Positions 7,957-16,752 are shown, counted from the first letter of the stretch. The stretch: 37,385 nucleotides of DNA from Rhodanobacter sp. (GCA_027450005.1 DAIDKO010000135.1:1-37385), one strand, 5' to 3'. Made by a program: numbers and translations. The notes: a model not told the origin generated them from the letters alone.

Positions 7957-9579
7957 ATGGTCGACGTCGCCACCGTCTTCAACGAGAGCATCACTCCCTA
8001 CGCCCCCGGTCCGCGCACCGACGCCGAGCCGCCGGTGAAGCACATCGTGGTGGTCGGTGGAGGTACCGCCGGCTGGATGACAGCGTTGCTGCTGGCCAAT
8101 TCCGACTACGGCCCGCGCCTGCAGGTGACCGTGCTGGAGTCCCCGCAGGTAGGCATCATCGGCGTGGGCGAGGGCTCCACGCCCTGGCTGCGAGGCTTCT
8201 TCGACGGACTGGGCATCGAGGAGTCGGAATGGATGCCGGCCTGCAACGCGACCTACAAGAACGGCATCCGCTTCGATGGCTGGTGCACCAAGCCCGGTTA
8301 CGGGAGCTACTTCCACCCGTTCGCCTCGATGCTCGACAACATGACGATGACGCAGTTCGTCGGCAACGTGCATCGACGGCTGGAGGGCGAGGACGTCGAA
8401 GCCCATCCCGACCGCTTTTTCATCGCCGAGCGGCTGGCCAGCAAGGGCTTGGGTCCGCGGCCGCGGCGCGATTTTCCATTCGACGTCTGGTACGCCTACC
8501 ACTTCGATTCGCACTTGCTGGGCGCATTCCTCGGCAGGAAGGCGGTGGAGCGCGGCGTACGCCACCTCTCCCGCCATGTGCACGACGTGAGGCTGGACGA
8601 GCGGGGCGACATCGCCGCGCTGCAGCTGGAAGGCGGCGAAACGCTGGAAGCGGACTTCTTCGTGGATTGCAGCGGGTTCGCCTCGCTGCTGATCGGCAAG
8701 GCGCTGAAGACACCTTACGTCTCGTTCGCTGACAACCTGTTCAACGACGCCGCGGTGGCCCTGCCTTCGCCCTCCGCGGGCTATGCGGAACGCCCGCTGG
8801 CCGCCGAGACCGTGTCCACCGCGCTGCGCCATGGTTGGGCGTGGAAGATCCCGCTGGCCCACCGCTACGGCAACGGCTATGTGTACAGCTCCGCGTACTG
8901 CTCGGCGGACCAGGCGGAAACCGAGTTGCGCACCCATCTCGGCCTGCTGGACGATCCCACGCCGGCGCGCCACCTGCGCATGCGCGTGGGGCGCGTCGCC
9001 AGGCACTGGAACCGCAACTGCGTGGCGGTGGGCCTGTCGCAGGGTTTCATCGAGCCGCTGGAAGCCACCGCGCTGCTGTTCGTGCAGCGCACCGCCACCA
9101 TGCTGGTGAAGGCGCTGGAGAAGGGCGACCTCGGCGAGGCGGCGCAGGACGCCTTCAATGAAGCGCTCAACGAACGCTTCGAGGGGACGCGCGACTACAT
9201 CGTCACCCACTACAAGACCAACACGCGCACCGACACCGATTACTGGCGTGCCAACGCCGCCAACATCAACCTGTCCAGGCCGTTGCAGCAGCTGCTGCAC
9301 ACCTGGCTGGCCAGGCGGCCCATCGCGGGCGGCTTGCAGCAGGGCAGCTACGGCCGCGGTTACCCGATCATGTCGTGGTACTGCCTGCTCGCCGGCATGG
9401 GGTTGTTCCCCGATGCGCAGGCGATGCAGCCCGCGCCTCCCGGCAAGCTCCGCCACGACCTGGCCGCCATCGACAACCTGCTCGAACGCAGCGCAGCCAA
9501 CTTCCCCGAGCATCGCGCGCTGCTCGCGAACATCCCGCCGCGACCCACGGAGTCTTCGCTGCAGCTGTACTTGTGGTGA
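7957..9579 (+). CDS. flavin-dependent tryptophan halogenase family protein
   Basis: These enzymes use reduced FAD, oxygen and halide to make HOCl or HOBr, which is passed down a tunnel to halogenate an aromatic substrate, classically tryptophan. The 540-residue length matches PrnA (538). Visible motifs are the FAD-binding GGGTAGW (residues 34-40), IGVGEGSTPW, the likely catalytic lysine in ATYKNGIRF (Lys101), the halogenase-specific WAWKIP (294-299), and FIEPLEAT (from 364). All key motifs are intact, so activity is plausible. The substrate is not evident. No flavin reductase, peptide synthetase, TonB receptor or tailoring gene is adjacent. The ATG at 7957 puts the FAD motif at the expected distance; its ribosome site is poor. 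Confidence 0.9.
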   Translation: MVDVATVFNESITPYAPGPRTDAEPPVKHIVVVGGGTAGWMTALLLANSDYGPRLQVTVLESPQVGIIGVGEGSTPWLRGFFDGLGIEESEWMPACNATYKNGIRFDGWCTKPGYGSYFHPFASMLDNMTMTQFVGNVHRRLEGEDVEAHPDRFFIAERLASKGLGPRPRRDFPFDVWYAYHFDSHLLGAFLGRKAVERGVRHLSRHVHDVRLDERGDIAALQLEGGETLEADFFVDCSGFASLLIGKALKTPYVSFADNLFNDAAVALPSPSAGYAERPLAAETVSTALRHGWAWKIPLAHRYGNGYVYSSAYCSADQAETELRTHLGLLDDPTPARHLRMRVGRVARHWNRNCVAVGLSQGFIEPLEATALLFVQRTATMLVKALEKGDLGEAAQDAFNEALNERFEGTRDYIVTHYKTNTRTDTDYWRANAANINLSRPLQQLLHTWLARRPIAGGLQQGSYGRGYPIMSWYCLLAGMGLFPDAQAMQPAPPGKLRHDLAAIDNLLERSAANFPEHRALLANIPPRPTESSLQLYLW

Positions 9580-9585
9580 GCGCCT

Positions 9586-9915
9586 TCAGCCCTGCCGCAG
9601 CCAGCGTTCCAGCAGTTCGCCGTGGGTGTTGCCCACCGCGATGATGCGGTAACCGGCCCAGTACTGACCGGGGCTGGCGGCCGGATCGTGCCATTGCTCC
9701 TGCAGGCCGAGTTCGACATGCCAGCCGCCATTGGGAAGGTTGATGCGCACCTGGTAGATGCCTTCGCTGCGCGGCTCGCGATGGCCGATCAGCAGCAGGC
9801 CGGTGGCGGAGACATTGCACACGGTGCCCAGAGGCAGCTCGGCGACGGTGTCGATGGCCACGACGCCGGTATCCACCGACTTGCGCGGCGCGCGGCGCTG
9901 GTCACGCGTGCTCAT
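9586..9915 (-). CDS. PilZ domain-containing protein
   Basis: A 109-residue single PilZ domain, a probable cyclic-di-GMP receptor. The N-terminal RRAPR matches the RxxxR element, and NVSATG matches the (D/N)xSxxG element, so both ligand-binding motifs are present. The rest is the expected beta-barrel (LLLIGHREP, YQVRINLPNGGW, GYRIIAVG). Its ATG overlaps the TGA of the DUF1631 gene upstream as ATGA, so the two are translationally coupled and probably work in one pathway. It converges on the halogenase with six bases between stop codons; nothing suggests a functional link with that gene. Confidence 0.9.
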   Translation of the reverse strand: MSTRDQRRAPRKSVDTGVVAIDTVAELPLGTVCNVSATGLLLIGHREPRSEGIYQVRINLPNGGWHVELGLQEQWHDPAASPGQYWAGYRIIAVGNTHGELLERWLRQG

Positions 9916-12425
9916 GGGCGGGCTCCGGAAGGCTTGGCGGCGCGCAACAGGTTGCCAGTGAGCGAATGCCAGGCGCGATCAAGCAGGCCGTCGCGCTGCG
10001 GCGGCATCTCGCGCACCTGACCGCTGGCCACGGCACGCGCCAGTTCGCGCAAGGTTATTTCCTCACCGCGTACGCCGCGGCGGGTGACGAACAGGCTCTT
10101 GCCGGTGACTGGCGAGAACCAGGCTAGTTTGCGTCGGCTGACCTCGCCGGTGGTCGGATCGGTGAATTCGAACCAGCTGCCGAACGGCAACTGGCGCAGA
10201 CGATTGTGGATGCGCGCTTCCTGTGGCCCCAACGGTGGTTCGCCGTCAACGCCGTGCGCGGAGCTGGCCTTGCCGTGCGGTTGTTGCGATTCGCCCAGCC
10301 GCTGGCGCTGCTTGAGTCGCAGCGCGAGGTCAGTGGCGCTGGGAAGCGGATGGACCGCAGCGGCCGTGGCGGCAGGCGCGACAGGCGCGACAGGCGCGAC
10401 AGGTGTGGCCGTGGCGACAGGCGCAACCGAGGCGGCGGGAGCGTGCGCGACGGGTTTGGTTGCGGCGACCGTCCTGCCGGGTTCGCCACCGGGCACGACC
10501 CTGCTGCCTGCGGCGTCTGCCGGCGCGCTTGCCGCGGCGGCCTCGGCCTCGGGGCGCGCCGTCGGTGCCGCCGCGGTGGTGGCTGTGGACCCCCTGGCCG
10601 GAGGCGGCTCGGCACGGGACGGCGCGATGGCTGTCACCGCCGTGGTGGACTCGTCACCGATCAGGCGCAACGCCACTTGGCTGGCTTCCTCGGCGTGCAT
10701 GCCGACCTGCTGTAAGCCGGCCTGCACCTCTCGGCGCAGCAGGTCGGTGTCCTCCACCGGCAGGCGACCCAGCAGCTCGTCGGTGACGCGCAGGCGTTGG
10801 GCGACGGCGGGGCTACCTTCGCCGTGTTGCAGCAAGGTCAGCGCCAGCACGTCGGACCACGCACGGTCGAGCAGTGCGCGCAGCAGGCCGCGCGGCGGGT
10901 GTTCGGCATAGCGCTCGGCCAGCAATTCGCTGGCACGCTGGCGCGCCAGGTCAAGTCGCTCGCGGCCCTTCATGGCTTCTACGTGGCGACGCTCGGCGGC
11001 CTGCGCCCGGCGGTTCAACTGGGCGAGATGGTGTTCGATGTCGGCCAGCAGGGTGGTGTAGAGGCCGGCGCTGGGCGGCTCATGCCGCGCACGCTCGACC
11101 AGCTGGTTCAGGCGCGTGGCAAGCTGCTGATCGGCTTCGCCGTCGGGGCCGTCCAGCCAGTCGTTGGCGGCTTCGGCCACCGCGCCGAGCAGGCGGCGTG
11201 CGGGATGCTCGCTCTGGTCGAAGAAGTCGCGATCGCTGACGGCGAGGCGCAACATCGGAACTTGCAGGTTGTCCAGCACGGAGTGCGCGTGTGGCCCCTT
11301 GTGCTGCATTTGCTTGCCGATCTGCTCGAACAGCATCGCCACCAATTCCACGGTGTCGTCCTGTTCCGCGCTGAGGCGGGTCGGTGCGGTACCCGCGGGC
11401 TTGCCTGCGTTGAGTTGCAGCAGCAGCTCCTCGCGCAGGCGCTGGGCACTGCGCAGTTCGCGGCTGGCGTTGTCGGTGACTTGGGCCAGGTGCTGCTGCA
11501 GGGCGCCCAGCGCGGTTTGCAGTTCTTCCGGCGTGGCGACCTGGCCGCCGCCGCCCGCGCCGCCCGTGTTAGTGCGACGTTGCGACAGCAGCTCGCGCAG
11601 GGTTTCCAGCACGGTGATCGGCGCCTGCGCCGCGTTACCGGGGGCCGTGCCGCTGTCAGCCGGGGCCGCCTTGGCCGGCACCTCGCTCGCCTGAGCGCTG
11701 CGCGCGGTGCTGGCAGGCGCAGGGCGAGGTGGGGCGAAAGGACGCAGTTGCGGCAGCAGGCCATCGTCCTGGAACTGCCTGTTGACGATGGCATAGAGCG
11801 GCCCGGCTGCCAGCACCACGAGTTGCTCGAAGCGCTGCACCAATTGCAGGCTGTGGTCCGATGGCAGGTCCAGAATATCGATGGCACTGCGCAAGGCTTC
11901 GGCTAGGCCAGCCGGCCCGATCGGCAGCTCTGCGCCCTCCAGTGGCGCGGCGCCGACCAGCACCGCGAAGCGGTAGGACAGCTCGGTGATCACCAGACCA
12001 TGGTGTGCGTCGCCGCGGGACGAGAGCTTTTCCAGCGTGGCGGTCATTTCGTGCTCGGTCTGCGTGAGCAGGCTCAATGGCCGCGGCGCAAGTTCGGCGC
12101 CGGCATCGTCCCCGCGTTCGCCGAGGTGCATGAAGCCATCGCGCAGTCGGTCAGCAAACGCCTGCATGAAGGCTGCCCGCTGCATCTGCAACTGCGTGCG
12201 GCTGTCCGCGCAGTACTGCTGCACCTGATGGCTGCGCGCATGCTCCATCTGGTCGTACAGATCCTTGTCGAAGCGATCCAGGCACTCGCGCAGCGCGGGC
12301 TCCAGCCATTGCGCACACAGCGGACCGATGATGTTGAGCAGGCGTTGCGTGCGTGACGGCCAGCGAGGACGCGCGGGCGCTTTGGTCGCCTTGCCCGATT
12401 GTCGTTTGCGCTGCTCTGCGTCCAC
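9912..12425 (-). CDS. DUF1631 family protein
   Basis: A large (837 residues) cytoplasmic protein of the DUF1631 family, whose function is not established. The first ~220 residues are helical (MEHARSHQVQQYCADSRTQLQMQRAAFMQAFADRLRDGF). A low-complexity Ala/Pro linker, long helical repeats and a second Ala/Pro/Val linker (VAPVAPVAP) follow. The C-terminus ends in a compact domain containing LPFGSWFEFTDPTTGE and AWFSPVTGKSLFVTRRG, which looks PilZ-like without clear c-di-GMP motifs; that comparison is my inference. It starts at GTG 12425 with GGGGAG six bases upstream. It is coupled by a four-base overlap to the PilZ gene. Confidence 0.85.
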   Translation of the reverse strand: MDAEQRKRQSGKATKAPARPRWPSRTQRLLNIIGPLCAQWLEPALRECLDRFDKDLYDQMEHARSHQVQQYCADSRTQLQMQRAAFMQAFADRLRDGFMHLGERGDDAGAELAPRPLSLLTQTEHEMTATLEKLSSRGDAHHGLVITELSYRFAVLVGAAPLEGAELPIGPAGLAEALRSAIDILDLPSDHSLQLVQRFEQLVVLAAGPLYAIVNRQFQDDGLLPQLRPFAPPRPAPASTARSAQASEVPAKAAPADSGTAPGNAAQAPITVLETLRELLSQRRTNTGGAGGGGQVATPEELQTALGALQQHLAQVTDNASRELRSAQRLREELLLQLNAGKPAGTAPTRLSAEQDDTVELVAMLFEQIGKQMQHKGPHAHSVLDNLQVPMLRLAVSDRDFFDQSEHPARRLLGAVAEAANDWLDGPDGEADQQLATRLNQLVERARHEPPSAGLYTTLLADIEHHLAQLNRRAQAAERRHVEAMKGRERLDLARQRASELLAERYAEHPPRGLLRALLDRAWSDVLALTLLQHGEGSPAVAQRLRVTDELLGRLPVEDTDLLRREVQAGLQQVGMHAEEASQVALRLIGDESTTAVTAIAPSRAEPPPARGSTATTAAAPTARPEAEAAAASAPADAAGSRVVPGGEPGRTVAATKPVAHAPAASVAPVATATPVAPVAPVAPAATAAAVHPLPSATDLALRLKQRQRLGESQQPHGKASSAHGVDGEPPLGPQEARIHNRLRQLPFGSWFEFTDPTTGEVSRRKLAWFSPVTGKSLFVTRRGVRGEEITLRELARAVASGQVREMPPQRDGLLDRAWHSLTGNLLRAAKPSGARP
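10373..10399. repeat. 9-bp tandem repeat (CAGGCGCGA x3) inside the DUF1631 gene
   Basis: Three perfect copies of CAGGCGCGA lie in tandem, with degenerate copies continuing to about 10432. They encode the VAP-rich linker of the DUF1631 protein. The unit is in frame, so copy number changes would only lengthen or shorten the linker. Confidence 0.8.
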
Positions 12426-12495
12426 GATGCGCTCCCCGTTCTTGCCCTGTTGCCGCAGTTTAGGCGGGTTGTTGCGGGGCCGCTACGGGAGTCAC

Positions 12496-13662
12496 TCAGT
12501 CCAGAAAGCCGGCGATGGCGTCGTTGAGGAAACGCTGCCCCAGGGCGGTGGTGCGCAGTTGCCCGGGGGCGTCGTCCAGCCAGCCCCGTCGCCGGGCTGC
12601 GGCCAGCTGGGCGGCTATGCGCTCCGGCGGCAGGCCGGTGCGTTCGGCGAAGTCCGTCGCCGGCACGCCGTCGGTCAGGCGCAGCGCGTTGAGCATATAT
12701 TCGAAAGGCAGTTCGTCGGCGCCGACGGTGTTTTCGCCCCCGATGCGGGCCGCGCCGCCGGCGGCCTCCATGTACGCGCGCGGGTGGCGGATCTTCCAGC
12801 GGCGGCGCACGCTGCCGGCGGCCGGGTCGCTGAGCTTGCCGTGCGCGCCGGCGCCGATGCCGACGTAGTCGCCGAACCGCCAGTAGTTGAGGTTGTGCGC
12901 GCAGCGCCGGCCCGGCTGTGCGTAGGCCGATATCTCGTACTGGCCGTAGCCGGCCTCGGCCAGGCGCGCCTCGCAGGCCTCCTGCATCGCCCAGGCGTGG
13001 TCGTCGTCCGGCAGCGGCGGTGGGTTGGCGGCGAAGGCGGTGTTGGGCTCCAGCGTGAGCTGGTAGTGCGAGAGGTGTGCCGGCGCGAGCGCGATCGCGC
13101 GCTCGACGTCGGCCAGTGCCCCGTCCAGCGTCTGTGCGGGCAGCGCGTACATCAGGTCGAGGTTGAGGTTGGCGTAGCCGGCGTCCTGCGCGGACTTCAC
13201 CGCGGCCTCGGCCTCGGCGGCGGAGTGGATGCGGCCCAGGCGCTTCAGCTTGTCGTCGTCGAAGCTCTGGATGCCGAAGGAAAGCCGGTTGACGCCGGCC
13301 TTCAGATAGCCGTCGAAACGGCCGTGTTCCACCGTGCCGGGATTGGTCTCCAGCGTGATCTCGCAGTCGGCCGCGAACGGCAGGCGCTCACGCGCGCCGT
13401 CGAGGAAACGCGCGACCAGTTCCGGCGCGAACAGGCTCGGCGTGCCGCCGCCGAAGAACACGCTGACGATGTCCCGGCCCCGCGCCGCCGGTCCGAAATC
13501 GCGCAGGTCGGCGTCGAGGTCGGCCAGCAGCAGCGCCACGTATTCCGTATAGGGCGGTGGTGAGCCCCGCAGGCTGTGCGAGTTGAAGTCGCAGTACGGG
13601 CATTTCTTCACGCACCAGGGCATGTGCACGTACAGCGAAAGCGGTGGTGCGATCAGCGGCAT
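12496..13662 (-). CDS. hemW: radical SAM family heme chaperone HemW
   Basis: HemW is a radical SAM protein that binds heme and is thought to insert it into target respiratory enzymes; older annotation called it coproporphyrinogen III oxidase-like. The 388-residue product opens with SLYVHMPWCVKKCPYCDFNSH, carrying the CxxxCxxC cluster motif followed by the extra residues DF typical of HemW. It also has VFFGGGTPSL, LETNPGT, RLSFGIQSF, LNLDLMYALP, and the C-terminal HemW domain (YEISAYAQPGRRCAHNLNYW). It lacks the extra N-terminal part of true HemN. It follows rdgB with only three bases between, the same order as in E. coli (yggV-yggW). Confidence 0.95.
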   Translation of the reverse strand: MPLIAPPLSLYVHMPWCVKKCPYCDFNSHSLRGSPPPYTEYVALLLADLDADLRDFGPAARGRDIVSVFFGGGTPSLFAPELVARFLDGARERLPFAADCEITLETNPGTVEHGRFDGYLKAGVNRLSFGIQSFDDDKLKRLGRIHSAAEAEAAVKSAQDAGYANLNLDLMYALPAQTLDGALADVERAIALAPAHLSHYQLTLEPNTAFAANPPPLPDDDHAWAMQEACEARLAEAGYGQYEISAYAQPGRRCAHNLNYWRFGDYVGIGAGAHGKLSDPAAGSVRRRWKIRHPRAYMEAAGGAARIGGENTVGADELPFEYMLNALRLTDGVPATDFAERTGLPPERIAAQLAAARRRGWLDDAPGQLRTTALGQRFLNDAIAGFLD

Positions 13663-13665
13663 CGT

Positions 13666-14262
13666 TCAGTCGTTCAGCTCGGCCAACTGCTGGCGCAGAT
13701 CCGCCATCGCGCGGCCGCGATGGCTGATACGGTTCTTCAGGCCCGGCGGCAGTTCGGCGGCGCTGGAAGATTCGTCGTTGGGCAGGAACAACGGGTCGTA
13801 CCCGAAACCCTGCGCTCCGCGCGGAGTGTGCAGCACGCGGCCGTGCCAGCGGCCTTCGGCGATCAGCGGCGCCGGATCGTCCGCGTGGCGCAACAGCGCC
13901 AGCACGCAAATGAAGAAGGCGCCGCGACGCTCGTCCGGCACGCCGGCGAGTTCGCGCAGCAGCCGGGCGTTGTTCGCCGCGTTGTCGCCGTGCATGCCGG
14001 CGTAGCGTGCCGAATACAGGCCCGGCGCGCCGCCGAGATGCGCCACGCACAGGCCGGAGTCGTCGGCCAGCGCGGGCAGGCCGCTGGCACGCGCCGCGTG
14101 GCGCGCCTTCAGCAAGGCGTTCTCGACGAAGCTGAGGCCGGTCTCCTGAGCGTCGTCGATGCCGAGCTGCCCTTGTGGGACCACCTCGAAGCCGCTGGTG
14201 GCGAGCAGCGCGCCGAACTCTCTCAGTTTTCCGGGGTTGCCGCTGGCGAGTACGAGTTTCAT
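13666..14262 (-). CDS. rdgB: RdgB/HAM1 family non-canonical purine NTP pyrophosphatase
   Basis: This enzyme hydrolyses dITP, XTP and ITP to their monophosphates and keeps deaminated purines out of DNA and RNA. The 198-residue product (197 in E. coli) shows [15 protein letters not shown] at the N-terminus, [17 protein letters not shown], the active-site [24 protein letters not shown], and [15 protein letters not shown] near the C-terminus. Its ATG overlaps the VOC gene stop (ATGA), so translation is probably coupled. It belongs to the rph-VOC-rdgB-hemW run. Confidence 0.96.
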   Translation of the reverse strand: MKLVLASGNPGKLREFGALLATSGFEVVPQGQLGIDDAQETGLSFVENALLKARHAARASGLPALADDSGLCVAHLGGAPGLYSARYAGMHGDNAANNARLLRELAGVPDERRGAFFICVLALLRHADDPAPLIAEGRWHGRVLHTPRGAQGFGYDPLFLPNDESSSAAELPPGLKNRISHRGRAMADLRQQLAELND

Positions 14263-14648
14263 GGTTTTGGCTGCATCAGGTCCCGGCGACTGCCGTCGAG
14301 GTCCTCGAAGACCGCGACGGTGCCGTAGGCCTCATGACGAGACGCTTCGGCGAAGCGCGCGCCGCGCGCCGTCATGGCGGCGAAGTCGTGGTCGAAGCCG
14401 TCTGTGTGGAGGAAGAAGCCCGCGCGCCCGCCGGACTGGTTGCCGATGCGCGTGACCTGGATATCGTCCGCTACCTCGGTCAGCAGGATGGCGGATGCCG
14501 CGCCGGGCGGCGCCACGACCACCCAGCGCTTGCCGTCCCCGCGTGGCGCATCCTCCTGCAGCTCGAAGCCGAGCGCCCGGGTGTCATAGGCGATGGCTTC
14601 GTCGTCGTCCGCCACGACGCGCGCGAAGCTGGCGATGTGCTGGGCCAT
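14259..14648 (-). CDS. VOC (glyoxalase/bleomycin-resistance) superfamily protein
   Basis: A single-copy VOC-fold protein of about 129 residues. Recognisable features are the opening [43 protein letters not shown], and the closing [15 protein letters not shown]. Possible metal residues include His near the N-terminus and His in FFLHTDGF; the usual final Glu position is Asp. The usual FY after DEAIA is YD. Substrate cannot be told from sequence. The ATG at 14648 gives a typical VOC start, but a GTG at 14663 overlaps the rph stop as GTGA and would add five residues. Confidence 0.82.
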   Translation of the reverse strand: MAQHIASFARVVADDDEAIAYDTRALGFELQEDAPRGDGKRWVVVAPPGAASAILLTEVADDIQVTRIGNQSGGRAGFFLHTDGFDHDFAAMTARGARFAEASRHEAYGTVAVFEDLDGSRRDLMQPKP

Positions 14649-14659
14649 GGGCGTCGGCT

Positions 14660-15388
14660 TCACAACCCCAGCGCGGCGCGTTGGGCCGTGACCAGTTCGG
14701 CGATTCCTTTTCCGGCCAGCTCCAGCAGGACGTCCATTTCCTCGCGGCGGAAGGCGTGGCCTTCGGCGGTGCCCTGCACCTCGATGAAGCCGCCGCCGTC
14801 GTTCATTACCACGTTCATGTCGGTGTCGCAGTCCGAATCCTCGGCGTAGTCGAGGTCGAGCACGGGCATGCCCTTGTAGATACCCACCGACACCGCGGCC
14901 ACGGCGCCCACGATGGGATTGCGCTTGAGGTTCTCGCGCCTGATCACGTCGTTCACCGCGTCGACCAGGGCCACGTAGGCGCCGGTGATCGCCGCGGTGC
15001 GCGTGCCGCCGTCGGCCTGGATCACGTCGCAGTCCAGTGTGATCAACCGTTCGCCCAGCGCCTGGCGGTTCACGCAGGCGCGCAGGCTACGGCCGATCAG
15101 GCGCTGGATTTCCAGCGTGCGCCCGCCCTGCTTGCCGCGCGCGGCCTCGCGGTCGCTGCGGGTGTGGGTGGCGCGCGGCAGCATGCCGTATTCGGCGGTA
15201 ACCCAACCTTCGCCCTTGCCCCGCAGAAAGGCCGGTACCTTGTTCTCGACGCTGGCGGTGCAAAGCACGCGGGTATCGCCGAAACTCACCAGCACCGAGC
15301 CCTCGGCATGGCGGGTGTAGTGGCGTTCGATGGAGACGGCGCGCATCTGGTCGCTGGCGCGACCGCTGGGACGGACAGGCTGGGTCAT
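14660..15388 (-). CDS. rph: ribonuclease PH
   Basis: RNase PH trims tRNA 3' ends by phosphorolysis and also acts on rRNA. The product of 242 residues fits the family (238-240). It shows [82 protein letters not shown], and [20 protein letters not shown]. The phosphate-binding RTxEI-like and RSLRA segments are intact, unlike the frameshifted rph of E. coli K-12. The ATG at 15388 gives the usual start; the frame is open 13 codons upstream. It is divergent from yicC, as in E. coli, across 71 bases that contain a 13-base palindrome. Confidence 0.96.
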   Translation of the reverse strand: MTQPVRPSGRASDQMRAVSIERHYTRHAEGSVLVSFGDTRVLCTASVENKVPAFLRGKGEGWVTAEYGMLPRATHTRSDREAARGKQGGRTLEIQRLIGRSLRACVNRQALGERLITLDCDVIQADGGTRTAAITGAYVALVDAVNDVIRRENLKRNPIVGAVAAVSVGIYKGMPVLDLDYAEDSDCDTDMNVVMNDGGGFIEVQGTAEGHAFRREEMDVLLELAGKGIAELVTAQRAALGL

Positions 15389-15412
15389 GGGGGCGATTGG
15401 GCAAGGCTGGGC

Positions 15413-15425
15413 GGTAAAGTTTACC
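15413..15425. promoter_or_regulatory. 13-base palindrome between rph and yicC
   Basis: GGTAAA-G-TTTACC is a perfect inverted repeat in the middle of the divergent rph/yicC spacer. The core is AT-rich in a GC-rich setting and overlaps possible -10 sequences on both strands (TAAACT on minus, TAAAGT on plus). It may be an operator or simply a shared promoter core. Confidence 0.4.
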
Positions 15426-15459
15426 ATTGAGCCCTTCTCCTCCCGCCCGCAGGCCGCCG

Positions 15460-16320
15460 ATGATCCGCAGCATGACCGCCTACGCCTCAGCCGAATCCGG
15501 TGGTCCCGCCGGCGCGTTGAGCTGCGAGCTGCGCACGGTCAACCATCGCTACCTGGAGCTCTCACCACGCCTGCCCGACGAGTTGCGCAGCCTGGAGTCG
15601 GCCCTGCGCGAGCGCATTGCAGCCAGGCTCTCGCGCGGCAAGGTGGACGCCACGGTGCGCTTCAACGCCGACGCCCAGCGCGAATCGCTGCAGGTCAACG
15701 ACGCGCTGCTGCATCAACTCTCCGGCTTGAACCATGACCTGGTGTCGCGCTTCCCCGGCATGCAGGTGCAGTTCACCGAGCTGTTGCGCTTCCCGGGAGT
15801 ATTGCAGCGCGAGTCGCTGGATCCCGAAGCGCAGCAGGCGGCCCTCTTCGAGGTGCTGGACCGTGCGCTCGACGCGCTCACCGCCACCCGCGAGCGCGAG
15901 GGTGCCAAGCTGGCGCAGACGCTGCGTGAGCGGCTGGACGCGATCGAGCGCATCGTGGCGCACGTGCGCGAGTGGATGCCGGAGATCCGCGCCACGCTGC
16001 GCGCACGGCTGGAAGCCCGGCTGGCCGATCTCAGGCAGCCGGCCGACCCTGGCCGGCTGGAGCAGGAACTGGTGCTGCAGGTCACCCGCAGCGACGTTGA
16101 CGAGGAGCTCGACCGTCTCGCCACCCACATCGCCGAGACGCGCCGTGTGTTGGGCCTGCAGGAGCCGGTGGGCCGCCGCCTCGATTTCCTGATGCAGGAA
16201 TTCAACCGCGAGGCCAACACGCTGGGCTCCAAGTCGGTGGATGCGCGCAGCACCAACGCCGCGGTGGAGCTGAAGGTGCTGATCGAGCAGATGCGCGAAC
16301 AGGTGCAAAACATTGAATGA
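15460..16320 (+). CDS. yicC: YicC family endoribonuclease
   Basis: YicC-type proteins are RNA-degrading enzymes; the E. coli protein is reported to act on the small RNA RyhB. The 286-residue product has the near-invariant start [48 protein letters not shown], and the C-terminal DUF1732 region ([53 protein letters not shown]). It is full length and its end is undisturbed, even though the accessory segment begins directly after its stop. I chose the ATG at 15460 to match the family start. Confidence 0.93.
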   Translation: MIRSMTAYASAESGGPAGALSCELRTVNHRYLELSPRLPDELRSLESALRERIAARLSRGKVDATVRFNADAQRESLQVNDALLHQLSGLNHDLVSRFPGMQVQFTELLRFPGVLQRESLDPEAQQAALFEVLDRALDALTATREREGAKLAQTLRERLDAIERIVAHVREWMPEIRATLRARLEARLADLRQPADPGRLEQELVLQVTRSDVDEELDRLATHIAETRRVLGLQEPVGRRLDFLMQEFNREANTLGSKSVDARSTNAAVELKVLIEQMREQVQNIE

Positions 16321-16410
16321 TGTTTGATGGTGTCCGATGCCGTCCGACGTGAGGCGTTAAGTTACTGAAAGTCTGCGAATTGCGGGCTTTTTCTTGTCCG
16401 ACACCCGCCG

Positions 16411-16740
16411 ATGGTGTCCATCTCCATCCGGCTGTACCCATGTACCCAAGCTTGTACCCAATGGGTACAAACAGGACTACACGCGCGGGCTAGTGACACT
16501 GTGCCGGGAGGCAGCACCCGGCGCGGTGTGCCTGGCGACTACGCGGGCGACGATCCGCGCCTATGCAATGCCCGGACGAAATCGGGGCGACCCTGCCGCG
16601 CGCTGAAGCTGGGCGGTGGGCGGTGCAAGTTGCACGGTGGCCTGAGCACCGGCCCCCGGACACCCGAGGGCAAGGCGATGTGTGCCGACAACCTGCGCCG
16701 CTGGCGCGAGGGACGTAAGCGATTGGCTGGAAAAGGCTAG
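16411..16740 (+). CDS. HGGxSTG-motif small protein
   Basis: The C-terminal half contains a recognisable short module: CNARTKSGRPCRALKLGGGRCKLHGG, then LSTGPRTPEGKA. This matches the HGGxSTG-type small proteins common in prophages and integrative elements, with paired cysteines and a histidine that could bind zinc. Function is unknown. The start is doubtful. The first 30 codons run through the TGTACCCA repeat cluster and look noncoding. In-frame GTG codons at 16501 or 16528 are alternative starts, the latter with GGGAGG upstream at a long spacing. It points toward the three-gene minus-strand operon. Confidence 0.6.
   Translation: MVSISIRLYPCTQACTQWVQTGLHARASDTVPGGSTRRGVPGDYAGDDPRLCNARTKSGRPCRALKLGGGRCKLHGGLSTGPRTPEGKAMCADNLRRWREGRKRLAGKG
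16433..16469. repeat. cluster of TGTACCCA octamers with an inverted copy
   Basis: TGTACCCA occurs at 16433-16440, 16441-16448 and 16453-16460, and its inverse TGGGTACA at 16462-16469. The last two form a perfect 17-base palindrome around a single A. A further direct copy lies at 19886-19893, at the other edge of the accessory segment. Such clusters resemble recombinase arm-type sites or an operator array; the sequence alone does not tell which. Confidence 0.75.
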
Positions 16741-16752
16741 TGCAGGCTGACT

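Noticed and set aside
7957-9579. A halogenated natural-product gene cluster
   Set aside because: No peptide synthetase, polyketide synthase, reductase or transport gene is adjacent; the neighbours are housekeeping.
12496-13662. Oxygen-independent coproporphyrinogen III oxidase (HemN)
   Set aside because: The cluster motif context, length and position after rdgB fit the heme chaperone HemW rather than true HemN.
16433-16469. CRISPR-like array from the TGTACCCA repeats
   Set aside because: The repeat is only eight bases, spacing is irregular, and no cas gene is present.
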